Shown here one piece after another: positions 1 through 7,954 of a stretch of 64,000 bases of DNA (the stretch's first letter is position 1; each line of letters begins with the position of its first letter). The notes under the pieces were generated by a model. It was not told where the DNA came from, made no database searches, and saw only the letters and a program-made list of their open reading frames with translations. The stretch is from positions 152,978 to 216,977 of the forward strand of contig NZ_KZ679044.1 of NCBI RefSeq assembly GCF_003024195.1, in the 5' to 3' direction. The DNA comes from Streptomyces dioscori. GTDB taxonomy: Bacteria; Actinomycetota; Actinomycetes; Streptomycetales; Streptomycetaceae. The position numbers and the translations under genes are program-made.

Positions 1-26
1 GGCCAACCGGTCCCCCGGCCCACCGA

Positions 27-46
27 AGGGGCGCGGGGAACGGCGC
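27..46 (-). repeat. Dispersed GC-rich repeat, one copy
   Basis: This is a reverse-oriented copy of the 20-nt core also found near 12.4, 23.6-23.8 and 27.7-27.9 kb, in its GCGCCGTT variant. It lies at the left edge of the window in a stretch with no convincing gene (1-119). No function is visible. Confidence 0.6.
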
Positions 47-119
47 GCCCAGCCCCCACCGGCCCGTGCCGGACGGACAACCGGACCCCCGCCCGCCCAA
101 GGGACGCCGCAGCGTGCGT

Positions 120-341
120 TCAGCCCCCCGTCCCAGGGGCCGACGGGCCGTCCGGTGGGATCACCTCTCCCTGGACCACCCGCGGCGGAGCGTCCCCCTC
201 CGCCGCAGCCGCCGCCCGCTTCTCCGCCTTCAGGATCCGCGCGGACTTCCCCGCCGACCGCGCCAGATCCGGGCCTTTCTTCACGGCCAGGACGACGATG
301 ACGACCACGAGGATGACGGCGAGCTCACTCAGCCCGAACAT
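120..341 (-). CDS. TatA/TatE-like single-span membrane protein
   Basis: The 73-aa protein has one N-terminal hydrophobic helix (about residues 4-20), a KKGPDLARSAGKSARILKAEK stretch typical of the amphipathic helix of TatA-family Sec-independent translocase subunits, and a short charged, disordered tail. The family forms the protein-conducting part of the twin-arginine pathway. The conserved FG hinge before the basic helix is not evident (AVKKGP instead), and the protein is shorter than housekeeping TatA, so it is probably a paralogue. It starts 30 nt after the terD-like stop with a GGAGAG-like ribosome site, so both genes are likely one transcript. TatB is the main alternative. Confidence 0.75.
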   Translation of the reverse strand: MFGLSELAVILVVVIVVLAVKKGPDLARSAGKSARILKAEKRAAAAAEGDAPPRVVQGEVIPPDGPSAPGTGG

Positions 342-371
342 GTGCGCCCTCTCCCTCCCGCCCTGCCGCCG

Positions 372-947
372 TCAGACGCCGACGCCGAAGTCGGAGGCGA
401 TGCCCGCGAGGCCGGAGGCGTAGCCCTGGCCGACCGCGCGGAACTTCCACTCCGCGCCGTGGCGGTACAGCTCGCCGAAGACCATCGCGGTCTCGGTGGC
501 GGCGTCCTCGGACAGGTCGTAGCGGGCGATCTCCGCGCCGCCCGCCTGGTTGACGACGCGGATGAAGGCGCCCCGGACCTGCCCGAAGCTCTGCCCGCGT
601 GCTTCGGCGTCGTGGATGGACACGGGGAAGACGATCTTCGCGACCTCGGCCGGCACGGTCGCCAGGTTCACCTTGACCGATTCGTCGTCGCCCTCGCCCT
701 CACCGGTGAGGTTGTCGCCGGTGTGCTCGACCGAGCCGTCGGGGCTCTTGAGGTTGTTGTAGAAGATGAAGTGCTGGTCGGAAAGGACCTTGCCGGACTC
801 GTCGACCAGCAGCGCCGACGCGTCGAGGTCGTAGTCCGTGCCGGTCGTGGTCCGTACGTCCCAGCCGAGGCCGACCAGCACGGCCGTCAGGCCCGGCGCC
901 TCCTTGCTGAGCGAGACATTGCCGCCTTTGGAAAGGGAAACTCCCAC
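372..947 (-). CDS. TerD family calcium-binding stress protein
   Basis: The 191-aa protein begins GVSLSKGGNVSLSKEAPGL, the classic TerD N terminus. It carries acidic Ca2+-binding stretches (YDLDASALLVDESGK near residue 40 and GDNLTGEGEGDDESVKV near 77) and the FVRVVNQ-type strand. TerD-domain proteins are implicated in tellurite resistance, stress and development; the biochemical role is unsettled. It is full length. The start is GTG at 947, preceded by AAGGAG. It is first in a two-gene transcript with the TatA-like gene and diverges from the BlaI-type regulator, whose putative operator lies in the 79-nt gap, so it may be under that repressor. Confidence 0.9.
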   Translation of the reverse strand: MGVSLSKGGNVSLSKEAPGLTAVLVGLGWDVRTTTGTDYDLDASALLVDESGKVLSDQHFIFYNNLKSPDGSVEHTGDNLTGEGEGDDESVKVNLATVPAEVAKIVFPVSIHDAEARGQSFGQVRGAFIRVVNQAGGAEIARYDLSEDAATETAMVFGELYRHGAEWKFRAVGQGYASGLAGIASDFGVGV

Positions 948-989
948 GCCGATCTCCTTATTGGTGTGAACGTACCTCGTGAGGCAGAA

Positions 990-1005
990 TCTACAGCACT
1001 GTAGA
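990..1005. promoter_or_regulatory. Candidate BlaI-type operator
   Basis: TCTACAGCACTGTAGA is an inverted repeat with 7-nt arms around a 2-nt centre, matching the TACA...TGTA logic of BlaI/MecI operators. It sits between the divergent terD-like and blaI-like genes, 22 nt before the regulator's GTG. Autoregulation, and possibly co-regulation of terD-tatA, is inferred from position. Confidence 0.55.
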
Positions 1006-1026
1006 AAATAAGGAAGGAGACAGGAC

Positions 1027-1416
1027 GTGACGGACCGGCGACAGCGTCCCCCGCGGCGGGGACAGGGCGAGCTGGAGGCGCAGGTCCTGTCGGCCCTGTG
1101 CGCGGCGGAGGGGCCCGCGACGGCGGGGTGGGTGCAGGAGCGGCTGGGTGGTGATCTCGCCTATACGACGGTGATCACGATCCTGACCCGGCTGCTGGCC
1201 AAGGGCGCGGTGACCCGGGAGCGCGTCGGCCGGTCCTTCGTGTGGACTCCGGCCTCGGACGAGGCGGGCCTGGCCGCTCGCCGGATGCGCCGGGTTCTCG
1301 ACGGCGAACGGGACCGGGAAGCCGTACTCGCCAGCTTCGTGACGTCCCTGGAGCCGGACGACGAGCGGCTGCTGCGTGAACTGCTGGCCCACCCCGGTGG
1401 GGAGGAGGACGGTTGA
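1027..1416 (+). CDS. BlaI/MecI/CopY family repressor
   Basis: The 129-aa protein matches BlaI-type winged-helix repressors: GELEAQVLSALCA starts the domain, and VQERLGGDLAYTTVITILTRLLAKGAVTR is the recognition helix and wing (about residues 30-65). A C-terminal dimerisation helix follows (DDERLLRELL). Such proteins are normally inactivated by a BlaR1/M56 membrane protease encoded alongside. No such gene is present here, so the inducing route is unknown. The start is a GTG with AGGAAGGAG upstream. A matching inverted repeat lies just ahead of the gene. Confidence 0.9.
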   Translation: MTDRRQRPPRRGQGELEAQVLSALCAAEGPATAGWVQERLGGDLAYTTVITILTRLLAKGAVTRERVGRSFVWTPASDEAGLAARRMRRVLDGERDREAVLASFVTSLEPDDERLLRELLAHPGGEEDG

Positions 1417-1474
1417 GCGTCGCCCTGTGCGCCGGGGTGGGCCTCATGGGTGACGGGGAGCCGTCAGCCCTCCG

Positions 1475-2482
1475 TCAGCCCTCTTCCTGCTCCTGCTCCT
1501 CTTCCTGCTCCTCTTCCTGTTCCTGCTCCTCCTCGTCCCCCTCGAAGAAGTCGCCCACCTCGTCCACGATCTCCGCCGCCACCAGTCCGCCGGCGACCCC
1601 GACCGCGAGCCCCGCCGCGCCCGCGGCGACCCCCGCGCCGATGCCGGGGTGCGACCGCTCGTGCGGTTCGTGCCGGTCGTGGCCGTACGCCGCGTCGGGG
1701 CCGTACGACTCCCGGTGCTCGACCAGTTCCCGGACCCAGCCGTCGACTACGGCGTTCCAGTCCTGATGGCCGACGCCCTCGTGGGAGACGGTGAACCGGG
1801 TGAGCGTGTCGTCGCCCGAGGAGAGGAGGCCGCCGCGCTTGTCGGCCTCCAGGACCACCTCCATACCGGTGGGGGCGGCGAGGAAGGTCACCTCGATCTC
1901 GTTGACCGCGTGGGCGTACGCGGGCGACGGGGTGAGTTCGAGCTCCTGGTAGAAGGGGAGCTGCTGGCCCGTGCCGCCGATCCGGCCCAGTTCCAGGTCC
2001 GCGGACCTGAAGCCGAAACCGAGCTGCCCGAAGGCCTCCAGGATCGCCTCCTGGACGGGCCGGGGCGCCACGGTCAGCCGGTCCAGGTCGCCCTTGTCGC
2101 GCGCGCCCGCCACCGAGAGTTCCGTACGCAGGCCGAGGGCGATGCCCAGTTCCTGCCCGTACAGCTCGGTGACCGGGGTCTCCCAGGGGAGCGTGACGGC
2201 GAACGGTACGGTCCGCTCCTCGTCCTCGGAGAGCCGGAAGCCGCCGCCGACGGTGAACCGTTCGAAGACGACCCCGCTCTCGCTCTCCCCCTCCTCGTGC
2301 TCGGCCTCGACGCCCGCGACCAGTTCCAGCGTGATGTGCTCGATGTCGACGTCCGAGCCGCCGCCCCTGAGCCGGATCTCGCCCGAGAGGGTCCCGCCGG
2401 GCAGGGCGGGGGCGGGGCTCAGGACCGTGTCCACCGTGGGGCCGCCCACGCCGAGTGATCCGAGCAGCCGTTTGAACACCAT
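1475..2482 (-). CDS. Spo0M-like sporulation-control protein
   Basis: The 335-aa protein has the Spo0M N terminus (MVFKRLLGSLGVGGPTVDT, LSPAPALPGGTLSGEIRLRGG) and an arrestin-like beta-sandwich over about residues 1-240. In Bacillus, Spo0M modulates sporulation; here a developmental role is inferred. After the sandwich comes a Gly/Ala-rich segment (GIGAGVAAGAAGLAVGVAGG) and a very acidic tail of alternating Glu and Gln encoded by imperfect GAGGAGCAG-type repeats (1481-1535). The ATG at 2482 is preferred to in-frame codons further up because GAAGGAG lies 11 nt before it and family similarity begins there. Confidence 0.85.
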   Translation of the reverse strand: MVFKRLLGSLGVGGPTVDTVLSPAPALPGGTLSGEIRLRGGGSDVDIEHITLELVAGVEAEHEEGESESGVVFERFTVGGGFRLSEDEERTVPFAVTLPWETPVTELYGQELGIALGLRTELSVAGARDKGDLDRLTVAPRPVQEAILEAFGQLGFGFRSADLELGRIGGTGQQLPFYQELELTPSPAYAHAVNEIEVTFLAAPTGMEVVLEADKRGGLLSSGDDTLTRFTVSHEGVGHQDWNAVVDGWVRELVEHRESYGPDAAYGHDRHEPHERSHPGIGAGVAAGAAGLAVGVAGGLVAAEIVDEVGDFFEGDEEEQEQEEEQEEEQEQEEG

Positions 2483-2533
2483 TGAGGGGTCCACTCCTTC
2501 ATGTGCGGGTGGTCGTGCCGGGCCATGCTCCGA

Positions 2534-2594
2534 GTACGTGCACGCGTACGTGTACGTGTGCGTGTACGCGGTCATGCTCTACGTACATGTAGAG
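2534..2594. promoter_or_regulatory. Alternating Pu-Py tract and hairpin upstream of spo0M-like gene
   Basis: Positions 2534-2570 are 37 nt of perfectly alternating purine-pyrimidine sequence made of GT, AC and GC steps, the kind of sequence that can adopt Z-DNA. Just beyond, CTCTAC (2577-2582) and GTAGAG (2589-2594) form an inverted repeat around GTACAT. Both lie in the promoter/leader region of the spo0M-like gene, 50-115 nt before its start. A regulatory role is inferred only. Confidence 0.4.
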
Positions 2595-2710
2595 GTTAAG
2601 GGCGGCCCCCGTACCGGAATCAGGTACCCCCGACCCGTGCCCCACCAGGGAGGACGTGAGCTGCGCCACTCGTGCCCGGCATCTCTGGACTCCTTACTTT
2701 GCGATTCCTT

Positions 2711-2716
2711 TACACT
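2711..2716 (+). promoter_or_regulatory. Possible -10 element of the CNNM operon
   Basis: TACACT resembles a sigma-70-family -10 hexamer about 45 nt ahead of the leader ORF. A clear -35 was not found. Confidence 0.25.
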
Positions 2717-2758
2717 GGTCCCAACGCTTGACGACGACGAAGGAGCAACGGTTCCACC

Positions 2759-2836
2759 ATGGGTGAACCTCCTAGTACCAGCCGTGCCACCCCCGGCCCG
2801 AGACGTGTGCGTACGGGAGCGGGGGTGGCACGGTGA
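2759..2836 (+). CDS. 25-codon leader ORF coupled to the CNNM gene
   Basis: An ATG at 2759 follows an AAGGAG site (2740-2745) and opens a 25-codon frame encoding MGEPPSTSRATPGPRRVRTG and five more residues. Its TGA (2834-2836) overlaps the GTG start (2833) of the membrane protein by the typical GTGA coupling. It has no recognisable domain and is rich in Arg and Pro. It may be a translated leader that controls the downstream gene, or simply the region into which a longer leader was trimmed. Ribosome-site spacing is somewhat long (13 nt). Confidence 0.45.
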   Translation: MGEPPSTSRATPGPRRVRTGAGVAR

Positions 2837-4242
2837 CCGAGATCCTGCTGCTTCTGCTCGCCCTGTCGCTCACACTCGCCTGCGCGGTGTTCGTGGCGGC
2901 CGAGTTCTCGCTGACCACCGTCGAGCGCGGTGATCTGGAGCGGGCGGCCGAAGCGGGCGAGCGCGGCGCGGACGGCGCGCTGAAGGCCGTCCGGAAGCTG
3001 ACGTTCCAGCTGTCCGGCGCACAGCTGGGCATCACCGTCACCTCCCTGGTGATCGGCATGCTCGCCGAACCCTCACTGGCCGTCCTCCTGCAGGGCCCGC
3101 TCAAGGCCGTGGGTCTGGGCGGCGCGGCCTCCACGACGGCGACCCTGCTCGGCGTGGTGCTCTCCACCGTCGTCCTGATGGTCGTCGGCGAGCTGGTCCC
3201 GAAGAACTGGGCGATCTCCCGCCCGCTGGCCGTCGCCAAGGTGGTCGCCGGACCGCAGCGCGCCTTCACGGCCGCGTTCGGCCCGTTCATCCGGCACCTG
3301 AACAACACCGCGAACCGGTTCGTACGCCGCTTCGGTCTTGAGCCCGCCGAGGAGCTGGCCTCCGCCCGGGGCCCCGAGGAACTGGTCGCGCTGGCCCAGC
3401 ACTCGGCCGCCCAGGGCGCCCTGGAGCCGGACTCCGCCGAACTGTTCGTCCGTACGCTGCACCTGGGCGAACTGACCGCCCAGAACGTGATGACACCGCG
3501 CGTCGACGTACGGGCGCTGGAGGCGCACGCCACGGCCACCGACGCCGCCAACCTCTCGCACGCGACCGGCCTGTCCCGCTTCCCGGTCTACCGCGACAGC
3601 CTGGACGAGGTCGTCGGCACGGTCCACATCCGGGACGTACTCGCCCTGGAGCCGGACGAGCGGGCCACGACCCCCGTGACCGAGCTGGCCACGGCCCCGC
3701 TGCTGGTGCCCGACAGCCTGCCCGCCGACCGGCTCCTGGAGCGCATGCGCACGGCCCGCACGATGGCCGTCGTCATCGACGAGTACGGCGGCACGGCCGG
3801 GGTGGCCACGGTGGAGGACATCGTGGAGGAGGTCGTCGGCGAGGTCCGCGACGAGCACGACCCCGTCGAGATCCCCGACCTGCTGCCCGCCCCCGCCACG
3901 GCGGACGGCCGCCCGGCCTGGGACGCGGACGGCGGCGTACGGCTGGACGAGCTGGCCGCGATAGGACTGCGCGCGCCGGACGGCCCGTACGAGACGGTCG
4001 CGGGCCTGGTCGCCACCCGGCTGGCCCGCATCCCGGCCGAGGGCGACGTCCTCGACCTGGGCGGCTGGCGGCTGGACGTCCTCGCCGTGGAGCACCACCG
4101 GGCCGATCGCGTCCGCATCACCGGACCGGCCGACGAGCCGGACGGCGATCCCGACGGCAAGTACGACGGCGGTCACGACGACAAGCACGACGGCGGTCAC
4201 GACGGCGAACCGGTCGGTCAGAGCGCGAGGGAGTCCCGATGA
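2833..4242 (+). CDS. CNNM/CorC (HlyC) family transporter-like protein, DUF21 + CBS
   Basis: The 469-aa protein starts with a membrane helix (residues 3-25, AEFSL at its end) followed by further helices of the DUF21/CNNM domain to about 165. A pair of CBS domains (about 210-330, opening NVMTPRVDVRAL) and a CorC_HlyC domain (about 365-435) come next. Relatives are linked to Mg2+/Co2+ homeostasis; the old hemolysin name is misleading. Its last 35 residues are rich in His, Asp and Gly (KYDGGHDDKHDGGHDGE), which could bind metal. It overlaps the next paralogue by ATGA, so the two are co-translated and may form a heteromer. Confidence 0.88.
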   Translation: MTEILLLLLALSLTLACAVFVAAEFSLTTVERGDLERAAEAGERGADGALKAVRKLTFQLSGAQLGITVTSLVIGMLAEPSLAVLLQGPLKAVGLGGAASTTATLLGVVLSTVVLMVVGELVPKNWAISRPLAVAKVVAGPQRAFTAAFGPFIRHLNNTANRFVRRFGLEPAEELASARGPEELVALAQHSAAQGALEPDSAELFVRTLHLGELTAQNVMTPRVDVRALEAHATATDAANLSHATGLSRFPVYRDSLDEVVGTVHIRDVLALEPDERATTPVTELATAPLLVPDSLPADRLLERMRTARTMAVVIDEYGGTAGVATVEDIVEEVVGEVRDEHDPVEIPDLLPAPATADGRPAWDADGGVRLDELAAIGLRAPDGPYETVAGLVATRLARIPAEGDVLDLGGWRLDVLAVEHHRADRVRITGPADEPDGDPDGKYDGGHDDKHDGGHDGEPVGQSARESR

Positions 4243-5270
4243 GTACCTCCACCACGATCCAACTGCTCATCGGCGCCCTGACCCTGCTCACCAACGCGTT
4301 CTTCGTCGGCGCGGAGTTCGCCCTGATCTCCGTACGACGGAGTCAGATCGAGCCGCTGGCCCAGGAGGGCAACAAGCGGGCCCGGATGACCCTGTGGGGT
4401 CTGCGGCACATCTCGGCGATGATGGCGACCGCCCAGCTCGGCATCACCGTCTCCTCGCTGGTCCTGGGCGCGGTCGCCGAACCGGCCATCGCGCATCTCC
4501 TGGAGCCCGCCTTCGAGGCGGCGCACATCCCGCACGGCCTGGTGCACCCGATCGCCTTCGTGATCGCGCTCACCGTGGCGACGTATCTGCACATGCTGTT
4601 CGGCGAGATGGTCCCGAAGAACATCGCGCTCGCCGCGCCCGCGCAGACCGCGCTGCTCCTCGGTCCCGCGCTGGTGGCCCTCACCCGGGCGCTGAAGCCG
4701 TTCATCTTCGGCATCAACGCCTTCGCCAACGCCCTGCTGAAACTGCTGCGCGTCGAGGCCAAGGACGAGGTGGAGTCGGCGTTCACGGACGACCAGCTCG
4801 CCCGGATGGTCGTCGACTCCAGCGAGGCCGGGCTCCTGACGGCCGCCGACGGCGAACGGCTGCGCGACGCCCTGGAGCTGGGCACCCGCCCGGTCGGCGA
4901 GATCCTCGTCCCGGCCCAGCGGATGCGTACGGTCGACGACACCGTGACCCCGGCGCGGCTGGAACGCGCGGCGGCCGAGGCCGGCTTCTCGCGGCTGCCC
5001 GTGACCGGCGGGGACGGCACGCTGCTCGGCTACCTCCACATCAAGGACACCCTCGGCGTCGTCGAGCGGGACCGGCCGTTCCCGCGGAGCGCCCTGCACC
5101 CGGTGACCCGCGTTCGTATCGACACCCCGCTCGACGACACGCTCACCGCGCTGCGCGCCACGGGCAGTCATCTCGCGGCGGTCACCGGCGAGGCGGGCAA
5201 GGTCCTCGGCTTCGTCACCATGGAGGACGTCCTGTCGGAGCTGGTCGGACCGTCCCCCGCGGGGGTCTGA
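4239..5270 (+). CDS. Second CNNM-type DUF21 + CBS membrane protein
   Basis: The 343-aa protein is a paralogue of the preceding gene. It has an N-terminal helix (TIQLLIGALTLLTNAFFVGAEF), DUF21 helices with the GEMVPKNIALA motif, and a CBS pair (about 215-335). It stops directly after the second CBS domain (TMEDVLSELVG), so the CorC_HlyC domain of its partner is missing. This long-plus-short pairing is common in actinobacteria and suggests a two-subunit complex. The ATG at 4239 overlaps the upstream TGA. Confidence 0.88.
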   Translation: MSTSTTIQLLIGALTLLTNAFFVGAEFALISVRRSQIEPLAQEGNKRARMTLWGLRHISAMMATAQLGITVSSLVLGAVAEPAIAHLLEPAFEAAHIPHGLVHPIAFVIALTVATYLHMLFGEMVPKNIALAAPAQTALLLGPALVALTRALKPFIFGINAFANALLKLLRVEAKDEVESAFTDDQLARMVVDSSEAGLLTAADGERLRDALELGTRPVGEILVPAQRMRTVDDTVTPARLERAAAEAGFSRLPVTGGDGTLLGYLHIKDTLGVVERDRPFPRSALHPVTRVRIDTPLDDTLTALRATGSHLAAVTGEAGKVLGFVTMEDVLSELVGPSPAGV

Positions 5271-5363
5271 CCAGGGGCAAGGCAGTACTGGGGGCTTTCG
5301 CGGGGCCGACGGCAGCCGGTCGTCGAGCGCCGCGAAGTCACCGCAGTCGGTCCGCGCGAGAGG

Positions 5364-5996
5364 TCACCGCAGCGGTCGGCGGATCCAGACCTCGCCGGCC
5401 ATCCGGTCCGGGCCGGGACCGGCGCCGAAAGCGGTGGCGGGGGTGATACGCGGACCGAGGACACCGAACCTCGACCATCCCCAGGCGCGGAACGCCTCCG
5501 CCGCCGCGCCCGGCGACCCGCCGCCCCCGCCGGCGCCGTTCCCGCGGCCGCCGGCGGGGCTGTCCGCGTCCCGGCCCGTGGCCGCGACGACCAGATCGGC
5601 GTCGAGCCGGATCAGCAGCCGTTCGACCAGGCGCGTGGCGACACCACGGCGGCGGTGGGCCGGCAGCACCATCAGTTCGGCGAGCAGGAACGTACGCCCG
5701 GACGCGGTGAGTTCCTCGATGTCCGTCGGCAGCTCCCCCTGGAAGTCCGACCACCACTCGCCGGTGCGCGGCGCCCGGAACCCGTACGCGCAGCCGACCG
5801 TCCCGGCCGTGTCGGCGACCACCATGTCGAAGCCGGTGTGCTGCACATGCTGTTCGAGCCGGCGCAGGAAACCCTGACGGTCCCGGTGTTCCGCCCCCGC
5901 CGCGCCCCGGTACGCGCTGACGTACACGTCCGCGACGGCGTCCCGCTGCTGCTCCGCCTGCCACCGGGACAGTCTGCGCAAGTACACCTCTGCCAT
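5364..5996 (-). CDS. GNAT family N-acetyltransferase
   Basis: The 210-aa protein contains the GNAT core: FLLAELMVLPAHRRRGVATRLVERL is the strand-4/helix-3 acetyl-CoA pyrophosphate loop (R/Q-x-x-G-x-G/A as RRRGVA) near residues 100-125. An alpha/beta N-terminal half precedes it, with GCAYGF as a core strand. A Gly-rich insert (GNGAGGGGGSPGAAA, about 150-165) lies before the last strands. The acceptor substrate cannot be deduced. It converges with the CNNM genes and has no obvious operon partner. Confidence 0.8.
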   Translation of the reverse strand: MAEVYLRRLSRWQAEQQRDAVADVYVSAYRGAAGAEHRDRQGFLRRLEQHVQHTGFDMVVADTAGTVGCAYGFRAPRTGEWWSDFQGELPTDIEELTASGRTFLLAELMVLPAHRRRGVATRLVERLLIRLDADLVVAATGRDADSPAGGRGNGAGGGGGSPGAAAEAFRAWGWSRFGVLGPRITPATAFGAGPGPDRMAGEVWIRRPLR

Positions 5997-6720
5997 ACGG
6001 GCCTCCCCCCGGCCGCGGGACGGACATCCCCGGACTCGGCATCATCACAGCAGGAGCCGCCGGGGTAAACGGGGCCTCCGCAAGGGTTGGTGATGCTCCG
6101 TCATGTCCGAGGGCCTGTCCGAGGGCGTCCCCGGGCCGTCCGCGCGGCCGGGCAAGGGTGGGGAGCGAGGGGGGAGTGGAGCCGGGGGGACCCATGGAAC
6201 ATCCGTGCCAGGGGTCGTACGGCCGTGGCCGGCATCGCCCGACGGACGACGGTTCACAGGGCTGTGCAGAGCCGCCTCTCTCGCCTACGCTCGGAACAGA
6301 ATGTGAGCGAGGCTCACCTGACCCCGCGTTCAGGAGCCGAGCCCGCCGATGATGACGAAGCCGTGGTCCACGGCTTCCCTCGCGCCCCCGGCCCCCGGGT
6401 GCACCAGCCCCTGATTCCCGGGCGCCAGGACGAGGCGATCGAGAACGCCGAGCGAGTTCCTCCCGCCGCTTCCCTTGCGAGCGGCCCCTGTCCACATGTC
6501 CCTTGCGGACCCGCCGACGGTGCACTCCCGCGTGCCGCCGCGACCCGCCGAGGGATCTCATGCCCTGAAACCGCTGCCGGGGGGCGGCGCGGAAGGGCGG
6601 TGCGGTCGCCGCCGGTGGGCACGACACCGGCGGCGACCGGCCACATCACTCCACACCACGGGCCCGGCTCCGGCCCGGCTCCGGACTCCGGGCGACCTGT
6701 GCCCGTACGGGATGTGGCTG
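5997..6720. other. Intergenic region with no supported gene
   Basis: This 724-nt region has several open frames, but their products are Arg/Gly/Pro-rich and show none of the domain order or codon pattern of neighbouring genes. A small inverted repeat (TGAGCGAGGCTCA near 6303) is the only structure seen. It presumably contains the promoter of the GNAT gene and the 3' end of the zinc-ribbon gene transcript. Confidence 0.5.
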
Positions 6721-7776
6721 TCAGCCGATGCAGAGCACGAGCAGGCAGAGCTGCGAGGGCGACGTCGCCGACGGCGAGGGGCTCGCCGGTGACGTCGTCG
6801 AGTCGGAGCCGCCCGTGCCGCCCGTGCCACTCGTCCCGTCGGTGGCGGCGGGTGTGGACGGCTGCGAGGACGCGCTGTCGGCCGGGTCCGCGGAGGACGA
6901 CGACGAGGACGAGGCCGGGGACGAAGCCGAGGAGGAGGCCGACGACGAGGCCGGGCTCCCGCTCCGCGACCGCTGGTCGGACGCCGATGCCGTACCCGGT
7001 GCGGACGCGTCCGGACGGGAGCCCCGCGGGGCGACGGAGGACGGGGCGACCGCGCCCCGCTCGGCCGACCGGCCGCTCGCGGGCGACTGCGGGGACGTGG
7101 CCGCCGAGGACCGCCGGGCGTCGGGCCGTGCCGACGAGGGATGCGTGTACTGCGTCGCCTCCTCCGCCGCGGAGCCCGCGGCCGTCTTGGTGCTGGTGCC
7201 CAGGCCCGCGGCTTCCGGAGCCGAGGCGGCTTCCGCGCGGTCGGCCGAGAGCCGGTCCATGGCGGTGAAGGTCAGACCGCCTCCGACGAGCGCGACGGCG
7301 GTCGCGACGACGGCCCGGCGCTGGTTCTTCTTCCAGCGGGCGCGCTGACGACGGCGTGCGGCACGCCCCTGGGGCGGGGGCGTCGCCCCCTCGAAACCGT
7401 CGTGATCGTACGTGCCGTCGTCATGCGTGCCGTCGTCATGCGTGCCGTCGTCATGCGTGCCTTCGCCATGCGTGCGCTCGTCTTGCGTGCCGCGGCCGGA
7501 CGGGGCAGGGGCGGCCGTGTCGCGGGCGGTCGCGTCGGGAAAAACCGAGGCGGGAAAGGCTGAGGCGGGGGCGCTGGGTTCCCACACCGAGATGTCCGGC
7601 ACGTCCGGCACGTCCGGGACGTGGTCCGTCGTCGTGCTCGCGGCGGCCAGGGTGACCCGGGGCTGGACGGGGTGGCGGCTGACGGTGACCGGGGCGATGT
7701 CGGGGGCGTACGCGCCGCATCCGGGGCACACCAGGGCGCCGTTGAGATGCCGACGACACGAGGAGCAGTAGTCCAT
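6721..7776 (-). CDS. SCO2400-like zinc-ribbon membrane protein
   Basis: The 351-aa protein opens MDYCSSCRRHLNGALVCPGC: four cysteines (C4, C7, C17, C20) form a zinc ribbon of the type seen in the Streptomyces SCO2400-like family. An acidic/proline linker with a 5-residue repeat (HDDGT, about 106-125) and a basic stretch (RRRQRARWKKNQRR) lead into one membrane helix (about 155-172). A long Ser/Ala/Pro-rich outer region follows and ends in LCLLVLCIG. This suggests a cytosolic zinc finger and a wall-spanning stalk. The ATG at 7776 is chosen over the upstream ATG because AGGAAG lies 7 nt before it and the family begins there. Function is unknown. Confidence 0.75.
   Translation of the reverse strand: MDYCSSCRRHLNGALVCPGCGAYAPDIAPVTVSRHPVQPRVTLAAASTTTDHVPDVPDVPDISVWEPSAPASAFPASVFPDATARDTAAPAPSGRGTQDERTHGEGTHDDGTHDDGTHDDGTYDHDGFEGATPPPQGRAARRRQRARWKKNQRRAVVATAVALVGGGLTFTAMDRLSADRAEAASAPEAAGLGTSTKTAAGSAAEEATQYTHPSSARPDARRSSAATSPQSPASGRSAERGAVAPSSVAPRGSRPDASAPGTASASDQRSRSGSPASSSASSSASSPASSSSSSSADPADSASSQPSTPAATDGTSGTGGTGGSDSTTSPASPSPSATSPSQLCLLVLCIG
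7411..7470 (-). repeat. 15-bp tandem repeat inside the zinc-ribbon gene
   Basis: CGTGCCGTCGTCATG occurs three times exactly (7411-7455), followed by a degenerate fourth copy (7456-7470). On the coding strand it encodes the HDDGT repeat. Copy number could vary between strains without a frameshift. Confidence 0.85.
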
Positions 7777-7954
7777 CAGCGTCTTCCTGAGTTGACTGGT
7801 CGCCGCCCCGCCGGTTCCCTGCCCGGTCATGGTCGTACGTGGGTACGTGGGGTCGAACGCCAGTCACGCTAACCAGGCGGCCGAGGCACTGTGTGCAGCC
7901 TGTGTGACGCTCCTGCACACATTCGCCGGGGGCCCGGGGGCATTGCCGCGCGCA

